This document shows, piece after piece, positions 10,121 to 24,222 of a stretch of DNA of 64,000 nt. The stretch lies in the NCBI GenBank assembly GCA_905250025.1, contig CAJNOJ010000130.1, forward strand, positions 1 through 64,000, written 5' to 3'. Position 1 is the first letter of the stretch. Each line of letters opens with the position of its first letter. Both the position numbers and the translations under genes were made by a program. Below the pieces are notes generated by a model. The model saw only the letters and a list, made by a program, of their open reading frames with translations, was not told the DNA's origin and did not search any database. This DNA is from Adineta ricciae (Eukaryota; Rotifera; Eurotatoria; Adinetida; Adinetidae).

Positions 10121-13100
10121 TTATTCAAAGAACAAAGTTTGTTGCTTTTCAAGATCGGTCTGTACGTCGGGCTCGAAGCACTCGACGAGGTGAATTTGAC
10201 GTTGAGCTGCCACTTCCAATAGTGAATAGACTGAAATGAAAAAAAAAACGAATGAAATACAATAGAATTTGAGGAGTTTATGATGACACTTACGTAGGAG
10301 CGCTATCTATCGAGCCTGATAATGACGGCGGCATATCGAATAGATTGGAGGTAGTTGAAGTTGAAGGAGGAACGCCAAAATTGATTGCAGTTGGCGGAAA
10401 AATAGGTTGACTGGTAGCACCAAACAGTGGAGGTGCTGATGATTGAGCACCAAATGCAAAACCACCAACAGATGATGAACTTGAAGAATTTGTTGACGGC
10501 GTGCCAAAACTGAATTGCGGTATTGGATTTGCAGGTCGTTCAGCGGACATGGCAGATGCTCCAAATGGTGCAATCGAACCAAATGTAGGTGGATTATTTG
10601 TACTCGTCGATGAAATCGACAACGGTGCAAATGGTCTCACAGCAGTGCTTCCAAGAGATCCGAACGGAGGATTAGCGGACGATGACGATGACGATGTGAA
10701 ACTAAAGTTACCTATGCCAAATGCAGGCGTCGATGACGTGGTGCCTGTTAGTGCGGACGGCAACGCATTGATTGCAGAAAGTCCTGGAAATGGTGCTAGA
10801 TTTGTCGCTGTAGATGATGATGAGACGAGGGAAGTACCAAATATATTCGAAGTGGTTGAAGTACTTGTTGTTGTTGCTGCTGTTGCTCCTGAAGAGAAAG
10901 CTGTGGTAGTAAGCGGAGTAACTATTGGTGTGAAGGGAGTAAATGTTGCCGCTGTTGTTGTCGTTGGTAATGTTGAGCTACCAAACGATCCAAAAGGGAT
11001 GGATACGGTCGAACTCGATGTCGTCGCGGGTGTAGTGAGGTGAGAAGATGACGTCGAAGCAAAAGGTTGGAATGCCGAAGTCACTGGAAACGAACTTGAT
11101 GGGCTAGTGATCATAGAACTATCTGATGACGATAGCGACGATGATGTACCGAATTGAAATAGACGACTACTATTGATAAGAGTATCTTTTGTTGTTGTGA
11201 TACCAAATGATGGTACAGTAGTTGCAGGTACAGTAGTTGCAGGTACAGTAGTTGCAGGTACAGTACTAGCCGTAGTTATAGTGGTTGTTGTCACACCAAA
11301 AATCGGAGGAAAAGTATTTGTAAGTGTAGAGCTTGCTGTTGAATTTGTCACTGCAAACGATGGCGTCACACCAAATGTTGGTATCGTCGCACTAGTTGTG
11401 ACATTTTTCTGTTGTGACATTATTGGTGATACACCGAAAAGCGGAATCGATGAACTAGCGGTAGTGGTGACCGTATTTTCCTTGGTCGTTGCGGGTAATA
11501 TACTTGCATTTTGCACTGTTCCAAATGTTGGGAAAGTAATGCTGATGCTATTAGTTGTAACAGTCGAGGAAGCCGTAGGAACAACACTCTCCTTAGTCGT
11601 AGTTGTCGTTTGACTAGAAATGGAAGGAGCCAATGTGAATGTAGTTGATTCTTTTGTAACGGTAAGAGGTGCGCTGCTAGCAATCGTAGTTAATAGTTGC
11701 TCTTTCCCAACTGATACACTTAGTTGATTCGCTACAAATGTGACCAGATGTGTTATTCATTAAACAAGAATTCGAAACTTACCACTTGGTTTCTTATAGT
11801 TTGGATTAATTCCATGACACAATGAACAGGATGCTGTTTGTGCGGGATGTTCCTTAGTACAGCATGGGCATTTCCAAATAGATTCAGCAGGGCGCGAAGG
11901 TGATTTAACTGAGAAAATATTTTTCGATGTGGTTGGACTATCAGTAGTCTGTGATTGATTTGTTGAAGATATGGACGCATTCGATTTACCAATAATAGAA
12001 GGAACGACTAATTAATCAGATAATTTTAGTGATTTTATTGGCGACAGTAAGCAACTTACCTGCATCATGGCGACACTTATCTGGATATTTTTTGGCATAT
12101 TCGTCTTGAGCACGAGCAAATTTTGGCCATGAAAAAGGTGTGATATTACCAAGCACCTTGGAACAAAACGAGATTATTTCTACTCAGTCTGACTACCTTC
12201 TATTTACTTACTTTCGGTTTGGTAATAGTAAACGTAGGTTTTGGCGGTTGAGACTTTTCAATTGTGATTGAACTATCTGTTTGAATTTTGTCCGTATTTG
12301 GTATTAATAGTGCTTCATCGCGAATGTCTTCCGGAGGAAATGTACGAGCGGTCGTTTTGTTCGGTCCTTCAACTGTGATCTACAGACAAGAGAAAAAAGG
12401 AAACTACTGCAAGTAATCGTTCGAGCAAATGCAAAAATCTTACATCGCACTGAACACCGCATTCTTTCTCTAATACCTTTAGTCTGTGTGAGCCTATTGA
12501 TGGATCCGTAGTTGTAGATTGTGGTTTTTCAGTTGTTGTCGCTAATCTAAAGTTAAACAACGTTTATTTACATACACAAGAATGAAGAGATTTCCAAGAA
12601 AAAACTTACGGTTCATCAGCCAGTGCACGATCAAATCGTACACAATCTTGTAAAGTTCGTCGACGAAGCCTTTCAATATATGATAGACGACGTGGGTTAA
12701 TTGCTGAATAACCAGAACCATACATTTGTCGTTGTTTTAATACCTAGAATAAAATTGATTTCCGATTAATCCAGCAGTTTATCAATCCTTGATCACTTAC
12801 TGGATTTGTTAATGTATGAGACGATTGACTATTTGCTGATACAAATGGTGACGAGCGATTCGTAAGACTAGTTGCTAGTAGATGGTTTGCTGCCGTTTCA
12901 TTCGACTGTGAAGTTGTCATTGCCTAATTAATGAGAACTGTATTAATCATAGAACGATAAAGATAGAGACGACATACGCGATTTCCAGCAGAGAAAAGTG
13001 GCGATTTTGACGGATCGTAATTGGAAGTTGTTCTTCGATAACTAGAAGGATGATTGTAATGATGCCGAACACGATGAACGACTTCAGAATAATCCTGTTC

Positions 13101-13835
13101 GATAGATGTTCGACAAAGAATTGGGGTTGTATGTGTCGAAGATATGACACTCTCTGTAGAACCTATTTTTGAAAAGAAAACAAGATTATTTATGAAGATT
13201 TTATTCGAGTCATACTTGTTCCTGGTGACGTTCGTTCATTACCATGATGATGACTAGTTGTTGTTGTTGTAACATGTTGATAATTAGATGTACGACGTCG
13301 TTTTGTTTGTTGTTCCGTTGATGGTACATCTCGATTATTATTGTCTTCGTCATCGGTCAATTGCGATTCATCGCTATGGCTATCGATCCGACGTTCTGAA
13401 TAGAAATTGCGTATTTGCATTGGTAATCAACAAAAGAAATTGGATCCTACCATTCGTATGATCATGTCGAGGAGTCCGATCGATTTCTTGTTCATTGGCA
13501 ACTTCATTTTTTGGCGAATCGGATCGTTTTCGTTTCTAAAATGTTGATATATTTTTCCCTCGAAAAGAAGCATATGAACATCACTTACCGCGCTATCTGT
13601 CTCGTTATTCGGCGAAAATAAAAACGATGGATTGAGAAACTTCGTCACGACGTCTTTGACTTTATGCATCATACTCTACAAAGTAAAGTGTCAAAATGTC
13701 GCTATTTTTTGTGGCAGAAAAAAACAATAACAAGCGAACCTCGTTGTGTTTATTTAACAAACAACGACGAGCATGACTGGTAGCAAGTTCTAACGCACAA
13801 GCAGATTGATTACGGCTATCAGTAGATGCAGACAT
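10121..13835 (-). CDS. FG-repeat nucleoporin, Nup153-like
   Basis: About 13 minus-strand exons: 13835-13740, 13675-13589, 13535-13451, 13395-13216, 13162-12978, 12923-12801, 12743-12610, 12546-12444, 12379-12212, 12156-12060, 12007-11783, 11731-10294, 10230-10121; about 1,010 residues. The N-terminal part has a possible amphipathic helix (HKVKDVVTKFLNPSFLFS) and basic stretches. A single RanBP2-type zinc finger is visible (WKCPCCTKEHPAQTASCSLCHG followed by NPNYKKPSG). The 1.4-kb exon is a Ser/Thr-rich disordered domain with many FG units, including FxFG forms (FSFGTPS, FAFGAQ). The protein ends with a basic tail (PRRVLRARRTDL). ZnF-FG-basic tail order matches Nup153 of the nuclear basket. 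It is expected to bind karyopherins through FG motifs and Ran through the finger. Assignment to Nup153 rather than another FG Nup is probable, not certain. Confidence 0.8.
11212..11265. repeat. 15-bp tandem repeat inside the FG-nucleoporin exon
   Basis: Three full copies plus a partial fourth of a 15-bp unit (GGTACAGTAGTTGCA on +). It encodes the repeated pentapeptide (V-P-A-T-T) on the minus strand, within the Thr-rich linker of the FG domain. It is in frame and multiple of three, so copy-number change would not break the gene. Confidence 0.9.
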
Positions 13836-15452
13836 TACAAGCTAACTGAGTACGGATACGCATTAAAAATCAAACAAGCGTGCAAAAACTAATATTATTT
13901 ATAACTAATACTTACAAGTCAAAACAGCGATATATTACCACAACTATAAAGCGATGTGGTATCTGAAAAACAACATAAAATATAAAGCCATACCTTTATA
14001 TATGTATATGTATATGAGGAAAAAAAAGAAAAAGGGATGAGTCATATTCAACCACGAAAAAGTGTTGTTGTCTTGCGAAATACAAGCGAAGGTAATATAA
14101 CAAGATAATAACGCCATTACACGATATGTACGGGTCACCAATAAAACAGACATCCCAATTCGATCGATTCTACGATCAAATAGGAATGTTCTTATCTTGT
14201 GACAAGAGATAAATACTATCGAATAATCGTATATATGTGATCGCATCTGTACAGATGTCGCTCATGGCTTGAGAATGAGAAGATCATTAACAGAATGGAA
14301 AAGAGACTGTTGTCTTCGTGATTGTCTTACTAGTCGAAGACAAAATCTGGTGATAATAGACAAAAAAGTGAAACCTTACGATTACGAGTATATACTTCAC
14401 TGTATTTCGTTCGTTCTCTACTCATTTGCTTTATACTCGTCCTTCGGCTGCACTTCACTCACTCGTATACTTGAAATTTTCAAGAGAGCATTGCAATAGT
14501 GCTTTGTTCCATTTGAATAACGAATAATTATACGCGTTCAGTATTATTATATGATTATAGTTCATAGTGGCACGAACACAATACAATAAGAGATATTAAA
14601 CATATACAGTTGAAAAAGAATAGAAAATAGTACAATGTATAGATCACTTAAATATGCAAATTGGCGATCAATCGAGAGTTATTTAGTTGTAGAAATGAGA
14701 CGAGCAATTCATGCAATCTACCTTTGTTACGATCTGTCGAAACATTCAGCCTGAAGATTTGTTAATTTCGTTATTGACTTTCCAGATGTTTGAGGGGAAA
14801 TTTGTTGATAAGGTTATTATTATTGTTGTTAATGGATTGGACGTAAAAAGACGTTGATTTCTTCACAGAATGTTTTGATTCAGTCCAAACGACTACGGTG
14901 TGATGTGCCAATTTCAACTATAGTGAACGATCGATGATAGACAATAGTTAGTTCATCATAAAGTATTCGCTTGTTTTGGTTTCGAGTGCACTTTATTGTT
15001 ACATGGAAGCATGCTGATAATCAGAGTGAAAAGGAAGAACTACAAGTAACGAGAGCAGCGAACGCAATTGACTGTCTGTCGATCGAAATGAAACAGAGTA
15101 AATATTGAAGATTTCCAGTTATTCATCAATTCCTAATTGTGTTTATTTCGGAGCATAGATCTTTCATCAATTTGCAAAGCACATCATATCGAAGACTTCG
15201 CATTTATGATCAACAGATGTCGCTATGATGAGCAAATGTCCATTATGTAGAGGATCTAGTCACTGCTAGGTAACTACTAGTTCATGAATTCATATGGCGG
15301 ATAATGTTGAACAAAGATTAGATTGGTTCGAATCTAATTTTGACTTCAAGCAAGAAAATTCTCACTCGATTGTTTGTTCGTGTGCTTTTAGATGATGAAC
15401 ATCTTGCATGCAGAATAAGAACGGTATGTAAATTTCTTGTCGAGTTGAACAA
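13836..15452. other. Divergent intergenic region, no gene seen
   Basis: About 1.6 kb of AT-rich sequence between the minus-strand nucleoporin and plus-strand C2CD3. Small open frames (for example 14269-14499 + and 13944-14246 -) have no recognisable family pattern and no flanking splice logic. An unrecognised 5' untranslated exon of either gene could lie here. Confidence 0.45.
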
Positions 15453-18400
15453 ATGTCTACTACAACCAGTGGAAAACGTCCAACAACACCAAAAAGTAAG
15501 TGGAGATTGTTTCGTCGATCGTTCATGTTAATTTCGGTTTTCAGAACGACAAACACGATCACAATCAAAAGGTCGTAATCAAGAAGATGTTTATGTTAGA
15601 ACGAGTTTACCACCATTTGTCGAAGGTCCTGTCTATGCAAATTTAATTTGTCATATTCCAAAAGTACGTTGGAACACAAAACATCAACCATCGTGTCGAG
15701 CCGTGTGCATCAAAGTTTCCTGGTGGGGAGAAGATGATACATCAGCGTTATTCAGGTAGCTTTGAACATAACTCAATTGTGATATGTCATACCTTTTCTT
15801 TCAATAGACCACAGATCATTGGTGCTGCATCGTCACTATCTCAACAATTAAGCACAACAGCTAAATACTATATTCGAAGCGAACTGAAACAGTTTGCTAA
15901 ATATTTAATAGGTTAGTTGATCACTAGTTTTCTTTAAGAAAAAGTGTACTTGTTTTTCTTTCGCTGTTTATCTAGATGCTTCTGATCTCGTATTGAAAGT
16001 ATTCGATTCAGAAAGCAATCGTCTTATTGGCACTGCTAAAGTTCAAAATTTATCGACATTATCCGTGAATAATCCAATTAAAGGTTTCCATTCGATTTTT
16101 ACAAGTAAAGGTGATAAACTAGGCGAAGTATTCGTCCTACTTCGTATATACCTACCTGGAAGTAAGCCGTTTTGATATCGTGTCACGTATTTGCATAAGA
16201 AAAAGTATATTCGTTTTCAGCTTATGATAGTAATGAAAACTTAACAACAATGAGTGTCACATCTGATGTCAGTAATCCACCTTCACGTCGTAGTTCCCTT
16301 GGTGCAAATGATTATCATCAAGTAGGTTGCTTTGATGTCTTTGAAAAGAATGACCTATTGTTTGGTAGAACGATCGACTTGAAAATAATTCTCGAACTTA
16401 TAAACTTGATCGAGCTTATAATGCAGAAAATCTAGGCACTTCTCGGTCCAACGATGGCGTAGGGAAGACGCCGCGTTTTGACACGACGGTTCCATTCAAG
16501 CCATACACATCTGATAATCAACTAGGTTAGTAGTTTACAGAGTGAAATCCTGAAGATTCTTTTGATTTTAATTTAGATGGTCAATCTCATCGTGATCAAC
16601 CAACTGGCCAAGTAGTAGAAGCATTGATTGAACGTGCGAATCGTCTTCGTGAGGACATGATTAGGTCTTCATCGGAGAAAAATCTCAATAATAACAACTC
16701 CGAAATTCTTACTACCCACGAGCAACTCGAATCTCATTGTAACGATCCCGAGAACGTTTGCGATATATTAGGTATTGGTACATCTTTGAAATTACCTGGC
16801 GATCTGAATAACTCCAATGATTCAATTTTAACTGACTTTGACGGATTAGAAAACGAACAAAGTTTGCTAGAGGATCTACTTTACGGTGCTGGCAGCGGCG
16901 ACGGAGCAAGTAATCTTATAACAAGTAAACAACCGCCACGTGGAAAACCACCGTCGGGTCGTTCACGAAGTCCGAGCGTTACACGAGCCGGACGATTATC
17001 CCATCGTTCTCGTTCGGCGCGAAGCACGGATAGTGATACAGCATCACGCGTGTCATTTGATATGCCAAGTTCCGATCTTGATGATAGTGGAAATGGTAAG
17101 GAAACAGATGCAAATTGAATTTTTTTCCTACTCAATCGGTATGTTTAGAAAGTCACGCTGATGACGAGAATCTTAGTACAGAACGTATTCAAATCTTGAA
17201 CCATGTTCGAACGGCTCGTGTTCGTATAGATCAGTTGCGTTTGAATGAGCTGAATGCTGATCGACAATCGCCGTCACATTCGTCGTTTGGTCGAACGAAT
17301 AAAAGCAAACGAGCAACGTAAGAAAACTTCTCTGCAACAACATGAAATTTTCCAACTCTTCTTCACTTACAGAACGTATTTCATCGAATATCAGTTCCCT
17401 GTTATTGCTAACAGTCGCGATGGTCAAAAGAATGAAGCTACTCAAGTCATGAAAATCGCTTCGAAACGATTCGAAAGCAATAACGACATCATATTCTCCC
17501 ATTTATCAACTTATCCATGCTTATTCAATGAAACCATTCTTAAAAATTGGTGGCGTTCATTGTTGATCTTCAAAATTTTCAGTCGAACGTCAGGCTCAAG
17601 TAGTCCCGAACAGATTGGCTTTGCCGTTCTACCTCTGCGCAAAGTGTTAAAAGCAGAAAGTCTTCATTTAGAACAAAATATCAGTGTCATCGATCGCACT
17701 CAAATCAACCAGCAAAGACTTCCGAGTAAAGTCGCTCGAAAATTTTGTATCGGAAACTTGCATGTGTTGCTTGAATTGGATTCTGATGTCACGAATTTCA
17801 AAATTGAATTGGACCGTCTTCGTTTAATCGAACAGATGAGACCAAAGAAACAAGCGAGTGGAAAGACGAAAAAAGGCAAAAAGAAAAGCAAACAGATTGT
17901 TGTCAATCCGAATACAAATCTGCAACTGCCGAAAGCCTTTTCCAGTGAAGGCTTCATGACCAATGAACCACTGTCAGAATTGGATGATGGCTTTGTCGTA
18001 CAGATCTATCTTTCGATTACTGAAGCACGACATATTTTACAAATACCGAATAATAGTAAGAGATACCAATCTTTCGAATTGATTTTGAGTGGCTTTTATT
18101 TTAGACCATTTACCACGAAATCCCTATTTTGTTTGTCGAGCATTTTGGAACGAAGAACCTATCACTTCAGTTGTTTGTTGGGGAAGTTCATCACCGCGAT
18201 TCAATTTTGAACAAGTATTCATCTATTGAATTTAAAATAAATGTTGACAAACAAATCTTTCCTTTCTCTGTCTCTCTCTGTTTTATAGAAAATTCCATTG
18301 CTATTAACAAAAGCTACCTTGGACAAAATGCATCATAATTTCGTTGTTATCGAACTATGGGATAAGAAGATCTCAGGCGCAACAGACATGATCATTGGCA

Positions 18401-21400
18401 TTGTTAAAGTGCCATTAGAGCAATTTCACATTTCTTTCAAAGACAAACAAATCAGTCGAGTACTATTACGAGCACAGTATCCCGTTATTAGTACGGATTC
18501 TTGGCTACCTATTATCGATCCTTTTACGAGCACACAGAAGTCAAATGGTGAAATTCAAGTTTTATTAGCGATGGGCACATCGGACCAAATAATCAACATA
18601 CAAGTTGCACATGCCAATGGCAGCTTAGCATCACCTGCTTCCACAGCGAGAAAACCGACGGCGGAACTGCATCCAGATCCATCAGCACCATCGTTGATTG
18701 AACATCAGTTTGAAATCATGCTGGAAGGTATCACTGGATTACGCGCGTTCGAGTCGATGGTTTGGGGCGAAAGCGATTGTTTTATTCAATATTTATTTCC
18801 TGTTCAACAAGACCAAGATCAGCTAACAAATAATAATTCAGTAAAACCATTTCAACTTCGCCCGATACGCACAGCTGCGACTCTATGTACGTCTGACCCA
18901 ACATTTCATGATAGTAATAAATTCCGTTATGTACTCTCACCTACTGATGCTTTACATAAACATTTCTATGCAGGTAAGTTGATTTGTATGGACCGAAACT
19001 ATTTCTCTATGTACCTTTTAGCGTGCCATTCACCCTCGACTCTGGAAACTTGTATTACATTTGAAGTATGGTCACGTTTTTACTATCCGAATATTCGCGA
19101 TCAACTCTTAGCAAAAGTTAGATTGAGGGTTTTCTTGTTTTCCGTTTTGGACCATCAAATATGTTCTAGGGAAAATTGCCAGCAGCGAAATTATGTAGTA
19201 TGACGACAATGCTAAACTCGGGCGCAGAAAATAAGTCAGTACAATCATTTCGTATTCCACTTGAAATCGTACGAGAAGATCCAAAACATGGCCAGTATCA
19301 TCAGTCATCAGCACCGGCATATGGTGGAGATTTATTAACATCAGTCACATATAGACGAAGTATCGTTAAAGTAAGATGATTGCGTTGTCTGTAGAATGAA
19401 TTACATGGATTTTATTTTTTTTTAGAAAAACGAACAACAAGCGTTCAATGATCGTCTCTCCAGCGACAGTGCTCAAGCGTGCATCTCCGTCGGCATCGTA
19501 CGCGCTTGCGGATTGAAAGTGAGACTCTTTATTTCTTATTTGTCGCTTCCTATATCTGATATGCTCTTTAGCATGCTGCTCAATCTCAAGCTCGTCATGA
19601 TGCTCGGTTGAATTATCCTGCACAAGTCGGTGTGAATACCTACGCAAAATTATCATTATCATTTTTATCTGATACGGTAACGTTGTCACTGGCTTCTTTT
19701 GCATTTATTTGTTTCTTTTGTCCGACGATAGGAATCTCGAACAACACGAACGATCGCGCGTAGCTTTGTACCTGAATTTAATCATTCGATCGATTTTCCT
19801 GTGCCATTGGTCTGGAATGATACCCGTAATCATACCATCTCTCTTGCTGAAATGCTCGAGCACGGTCAATTAAAGGTCGATTTGTACCATCAAATCAGTT
19901 CAACAGATGATTCAAATCAACCTAACGATAAACGCTCATTAGATATTCATTTATGCTATTGTACTATTCCATTGAAAGATTTATTATCTCGACATACAGG
20001 TAAGATTTGCATGGACGGTCACAATGAAACGCTCGAATTTGTTGCAGGTATCAAGGGTTGGTACTCATTGGGCAGTGCGAATCGTGTCGCGACATCAGAT
20101 GTTTCTTCTGATCCATCGGAACATAGTGTTGGCGGATTAGAACTTTTCATTCGTTTCGGTCAACAAGATGATCGTCGTCGAGTTATTGAATCTGCTAAAA
20201 CACTTGGGTGGCTGGATGAAAAATATACGGACGAAGAAAATTTACTCAATGGTAGACTGACAGGAAAAACTCGATCGAATATATTTGTCATCTATGTATT
20301 GTTATGTTTAGATCAAAAAGATCTCGGATGTTTAGTCATACTTTCCATTGATCGTATTCAATTTCCTATCCAACTCGCCACTCGTCCAGGGAAAGATCGC
20401 GTTGATGAGCGAACAAGTGTCTTCGTGCAATATCGACTCTATGACAAAAGTAAACACACTGGATTTACCACTGTTCTGCGTATTATAGAGCCAATATGTT
20501 TTATATTTGTAGTGCCAATCATAACAAAACGGAAGAAACCGATTATGGACAAACAGAATGTCATCTGCGAACTTAAATTCACCAAAGAGCACTTGTTTCT
20601 TTGCAGTGCACCATTCTTATGGTATTTACGGGAAGAAAAGTTAGAAATGCAAATTTGGACAAGTGAAAATGATTCCTATGATTATTCAAGCACGTCGGCA
20701 GTAGCATCAACCGATAGACATATCGGATCGATCTATGTGGATTTGAATAGCTTATGTGATCGAAAAAGAAAATCGCATCGATTAAATGCGGTTCTACCGA
20801 TGTTTAAGCTTGGATCGAAAGATTTGGGCGGTGCTTTCGCACAAGTACATGTGACGATCGATAAATCTAAAGATTTTAACGAATTACGGGTATGTACTAA
20901 GACAGGACCTTTCGACGTCGAATGAACTTAATTGACATGATTTTTTTGTGCTTTTTTCAGAGTCGAGATAGTGGTGATAGGCCAAATGATGCTGAACTTG
21001 ATTCTTACTTAGAAAATCGTCAACTAAATTTGATTGGCGATGATCATGCGCTTCGAACAGTAACAAATAACGTATTCTCTGTCATCGTCAATATTGAACA
21101 AGCAGCACATTTACCGAACATTTACTCCAAACCCGAGTAAGTCTGTCCGCACCATTTTTCCGGAAAATGTTGACTGTACTACACTTTAAGAAATGCTCAT
21201 ACTCTACCAAATCCATATGTAACCTATTCAACAGCGAACTCCCAACACTTATGCCGTACACAAATTCTAACATCAACAAATAGACCAATCTGGAACTACC
21301 AACAAGCAGTGAAATTAGCCGTCGAACATTTATTTAACGACAAAAAGACCTTCATACTCAAAGTGTGGCATAAAGTCAATGCTGATATTGAAACCATTCC

Positions 21401-23618
21401 AGGTACAATGCACTTTCATTTCATTTCTCTTCTCTTCTACTTTTCAATATTCTGTAGAAAAATCTGGCGACAAGGTTCTTGGTTTTGTCTCGATTGACTT
21501 AAGTCCGTTACTATCTGGTTTACAACAAATATCTGGTTGGTATAACATTGTCGACACGATCGGAAATGTGCAAGGACAGTTGAAAACCAGTATTGTTCCA
21601 CAAGAAGATCTATTTGTACTGAAACGACTTAAATATAATTCAAATCAAAATAAATCAACACCTGATTCATATCGGTCAACGTCAACGAATAGTGGCACTG
21701 TACCACCGATCGTTTTCAACGATCTTTCGGCTAGATCTGTAATTACTGGATAATATTGTCGGCAGAGCATATACTTTTTAATTTCTTTTGTCTTTGTAGA
21801 GTTCGGCAGGTCAAACAAGTTTAAATACATCGATGGTTGAGGATGAAAGCAATAAGAAATCGTTTCTGTTGAATAATCTTCAGTAAGAAACGATCGAAAT
21901 CATAATTCCCAAAGACTATATTTTGCTTTCTTTTAGCCGACAATTGGGTGAACTTGGTGCCATAACTGATCGATTGAAAGCTCGTCTCAATTCTGGAACG
22001 GAAATATCATCAACAAGACATGAGTCACCATCTACAGTGACAACAAGTCGTTGTAGTAGTGTTCCACCACCGTCAACATCAATGCAAGTTCATGTGAATA
22101 CTCATCAGCAGAATCCAGATTCGAATCGTTCAACAACAACGACAAAGATTCAAACAGATTTATTAGAGCATTTCCCTGAATCACTCAGTGGACGACCGTT
22201 AATAAGCGACGGTCTCAATATAACCGATGTTCTTTCACATCATAATGATCAAGTTCGTCTCGCGCAAGAATTGATGACTAAAGCGAATCATCTGCTCGAA
22301 TCGTCCAAAGATTTCTTTAATAAACCACCAACACCGCCTCCAAGATCATTATCAATCATAGCCGAGCAGCACTCAAGCCCATCGCCACCGCCGGTATTAC
22401 CAAACTTTAATACCACGACTGAATTTCATGCTCGGGAACAATCGCCGCCATTGCCACCTATTTCGTACCAGACCAATGAACATACGCAGTGAGTTGAATA
22501 TAAAAAGCGAGTCATTTTCAATACCAAATCGATTTATTTAGTCATGCACTCGATCAACAACACCCCAACTGTTCCATCCTTTGGTCTGACGAAGAAGACA
22601 ACGATGATCATAATCAAACTTTCCTACCAATTGGTCTTCCTCCTACTCAACATCGTATGACTACTGCTGCCATTACTTCACCTAGACCACCATCGCCACC
22701 ACGATCCATACAAATCGAAGAAGCTGTTCCACATGAAGAACAAACCGATGATATTGACGTTGTCCATATCCGTCCGCTGAACAATCTTTCAGCATTTAAT
22801 TTTGATTGTCAACAAATGAATGCTGAACGACTAAACGACACTCTATCTCCTAAACTTACTCCACGTCGTACTATATTCTCAACACATGCAAGTGTTGACG
22901 ATCAATACCAACAGATTTCATCTCTAGCATCGTCTGAGCATCAATTGAAACCATCATCGCCAGAGGTATTTGTTGAACGTCGATCATTTTCATCATCATC
23001 TTCATCTTCGTCATCATCTGCAACTCCCCCAGCGTCGCCTAAACCACAACAATCATTTACTTCAGACACATCAGTCATCGACAAAAATTGGTTAGAGCAA
23101 CAGCGACAACGAGATACGAACACACTCACTATTCCACCTTTGTCCCTACCTTCCGATCGATCTGCAACCAATCGAGTAATTATATCTGATCATCATCGAA
23201 ATTTTATACAGAAATTTTCATCGTCTTTTTTTTTCTAGTCATCAGGTCGCAGTCCGCACTTAGCCTTTCTCGACCGTCCTATACCCAATTTTTTTCCAAC
23301 AAATCACGAACTAGAAGCGTCCATCAAACACGTTTCTCAAGCGCTGTCCAATCCCAACACAGCCGTAAGAAAAGTCTTACTGGAATACTTGTAAACTTGT
23401 CTCCTCCATCGTAGAGAACAACTGCCAGTCCATCATCGCCATCAAGTACTGTGATGAAAACGATTATTGATCGTTTACGTACTAAATCTTCCAATGAATT
23501 ATTACGTGGTGTCTCGCCTGTCGATGGTAATCTAGCTCAACCAACAGAAACAACAAATGTCACACGACTAGAGAAAATCTTCAAAACCAAATATGCGACA
23601 AATCCTCCGTCGAATTAA
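15453..23618 (+). CDS. C2CD3: C2 domain-containing protein 3 (centriole distal-end protein)
   Basis: About 27 exons assembled in frame, giving about 2,240 residues (human about 2,350). Starts: 15453-15495, 15545-15755, 15808-15911, 15976-16161, 16221-16321, 16369-16525, 16577-17095, 17149-17317, 17373-18055, 18105-18214, 18289-18973, 19022-19116, 19170-19370, 19426-19518, 19572-19676, 19732-19999, 20048-20251, 20312-20449, 20513-20889, 20961-21136, 21191-21402, 21458-21738, 21800-21882, 21937-22488, 22542-23175, 23239-23364, 23416-23618. Family marks: TSLPPFVEGPVYANL and KVSWWGEDDTSALF at the N-terminus, NEQSLLEDLLYGAGSG, then several C2-like modules (for example YFIEYQFPV, NPYVTYST), GWYSLG and GWYNIV strands, and a disordered Ser/Pro tail ending in EKIFKTKY. 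C2CD3 elongates centrioles and recruits distal appendages for ciliogenesis. Three consecutive introns near 20.0-20.5 kb are multiples of three without stops, so their removal rests on splice consensus and C2-fold continuity. Confidence 0.9.
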
Positions 23619-24222
23619 TTCGAAAACTTTATTTTTGATAGAAATGAATGTTTAGTTTTCTTTCTTTTTCTTTTTGTATAACAGTGATGTTATATATACA
23701 TATATGAAACTATGTTCTATTTGAAGTTCAGATAGTTACGATGTCTTCTTATGTTCCAGTTCAATGACCGAAGCTATTGATGTAGACCTAGTCTAGTTCC
23801 TTTTCTCTTTTCTTGTAACCATATCAAATAATGCGGGTGTCTTAATAAATCATCAAACATAGTTCTTGTTTTATTTATTTTCAAAAGAGAATTCGAGTAG
23901 ATGGATGATCGGTCTAGTTCGACTTCGAGAGCACAGCCTCACAGGCCAAGCGGTCCGGATATCAGCGCTTAGTCTGCGAAACAGTGACCTCGTGTCTCAC
24001 ACTTTCTATCCATCACACTCATACAGTCAGAACTAGTCCATCAAAGTATTTATATGGGTTAAGCCGCAAAACACTTTTCGGTGATTACATCACATATATT
24101 TCAATTCAAATTTGATCAACGGTTATCACATACGAAAAAAAAAGAAGGAAAAACACGTGGCTAATTGAACCGTTAAAATAAGTGTTGCTCTTTCTTTGTA
24201 TAGATATGATCATCGACATAAA
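23619..24222. other. C2CD3 3' UTR and short intergenic region
   Basis: Contains an AATAAA at about 23843-23848 suitable as poly(A) signal for C2CD3. A locally GC-richer stretch at about 23915-24003 stands out from the AT-rich background, but it could not be folded into a tRNA or matched to a known RNA. A splice-acceptor-like tract ends at about 24202 just before the next ORF. Confidence 0.45.

Noticed and set aside
10501..11613. Long plus-strand open frames opposite the FG-nucleoporin exon
   Set aside because: They are antisense shadows of the Ser/Thr-rich FG exon; the translation is Val/Asp/Gly-biased as expected from the reverse of that composition.
20332..20592. Minus-strand ORF inside C2CD3
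   Set aside because: Antisense to exons and introns of C2CD3; no family features.
23900..24003. Possible tRNA gene (a GTTCGACTTC resembling a B box)
   Set aside because: No A box at the right distance and no cloverleaf or acceptor-stem pairing could be made on either strand.
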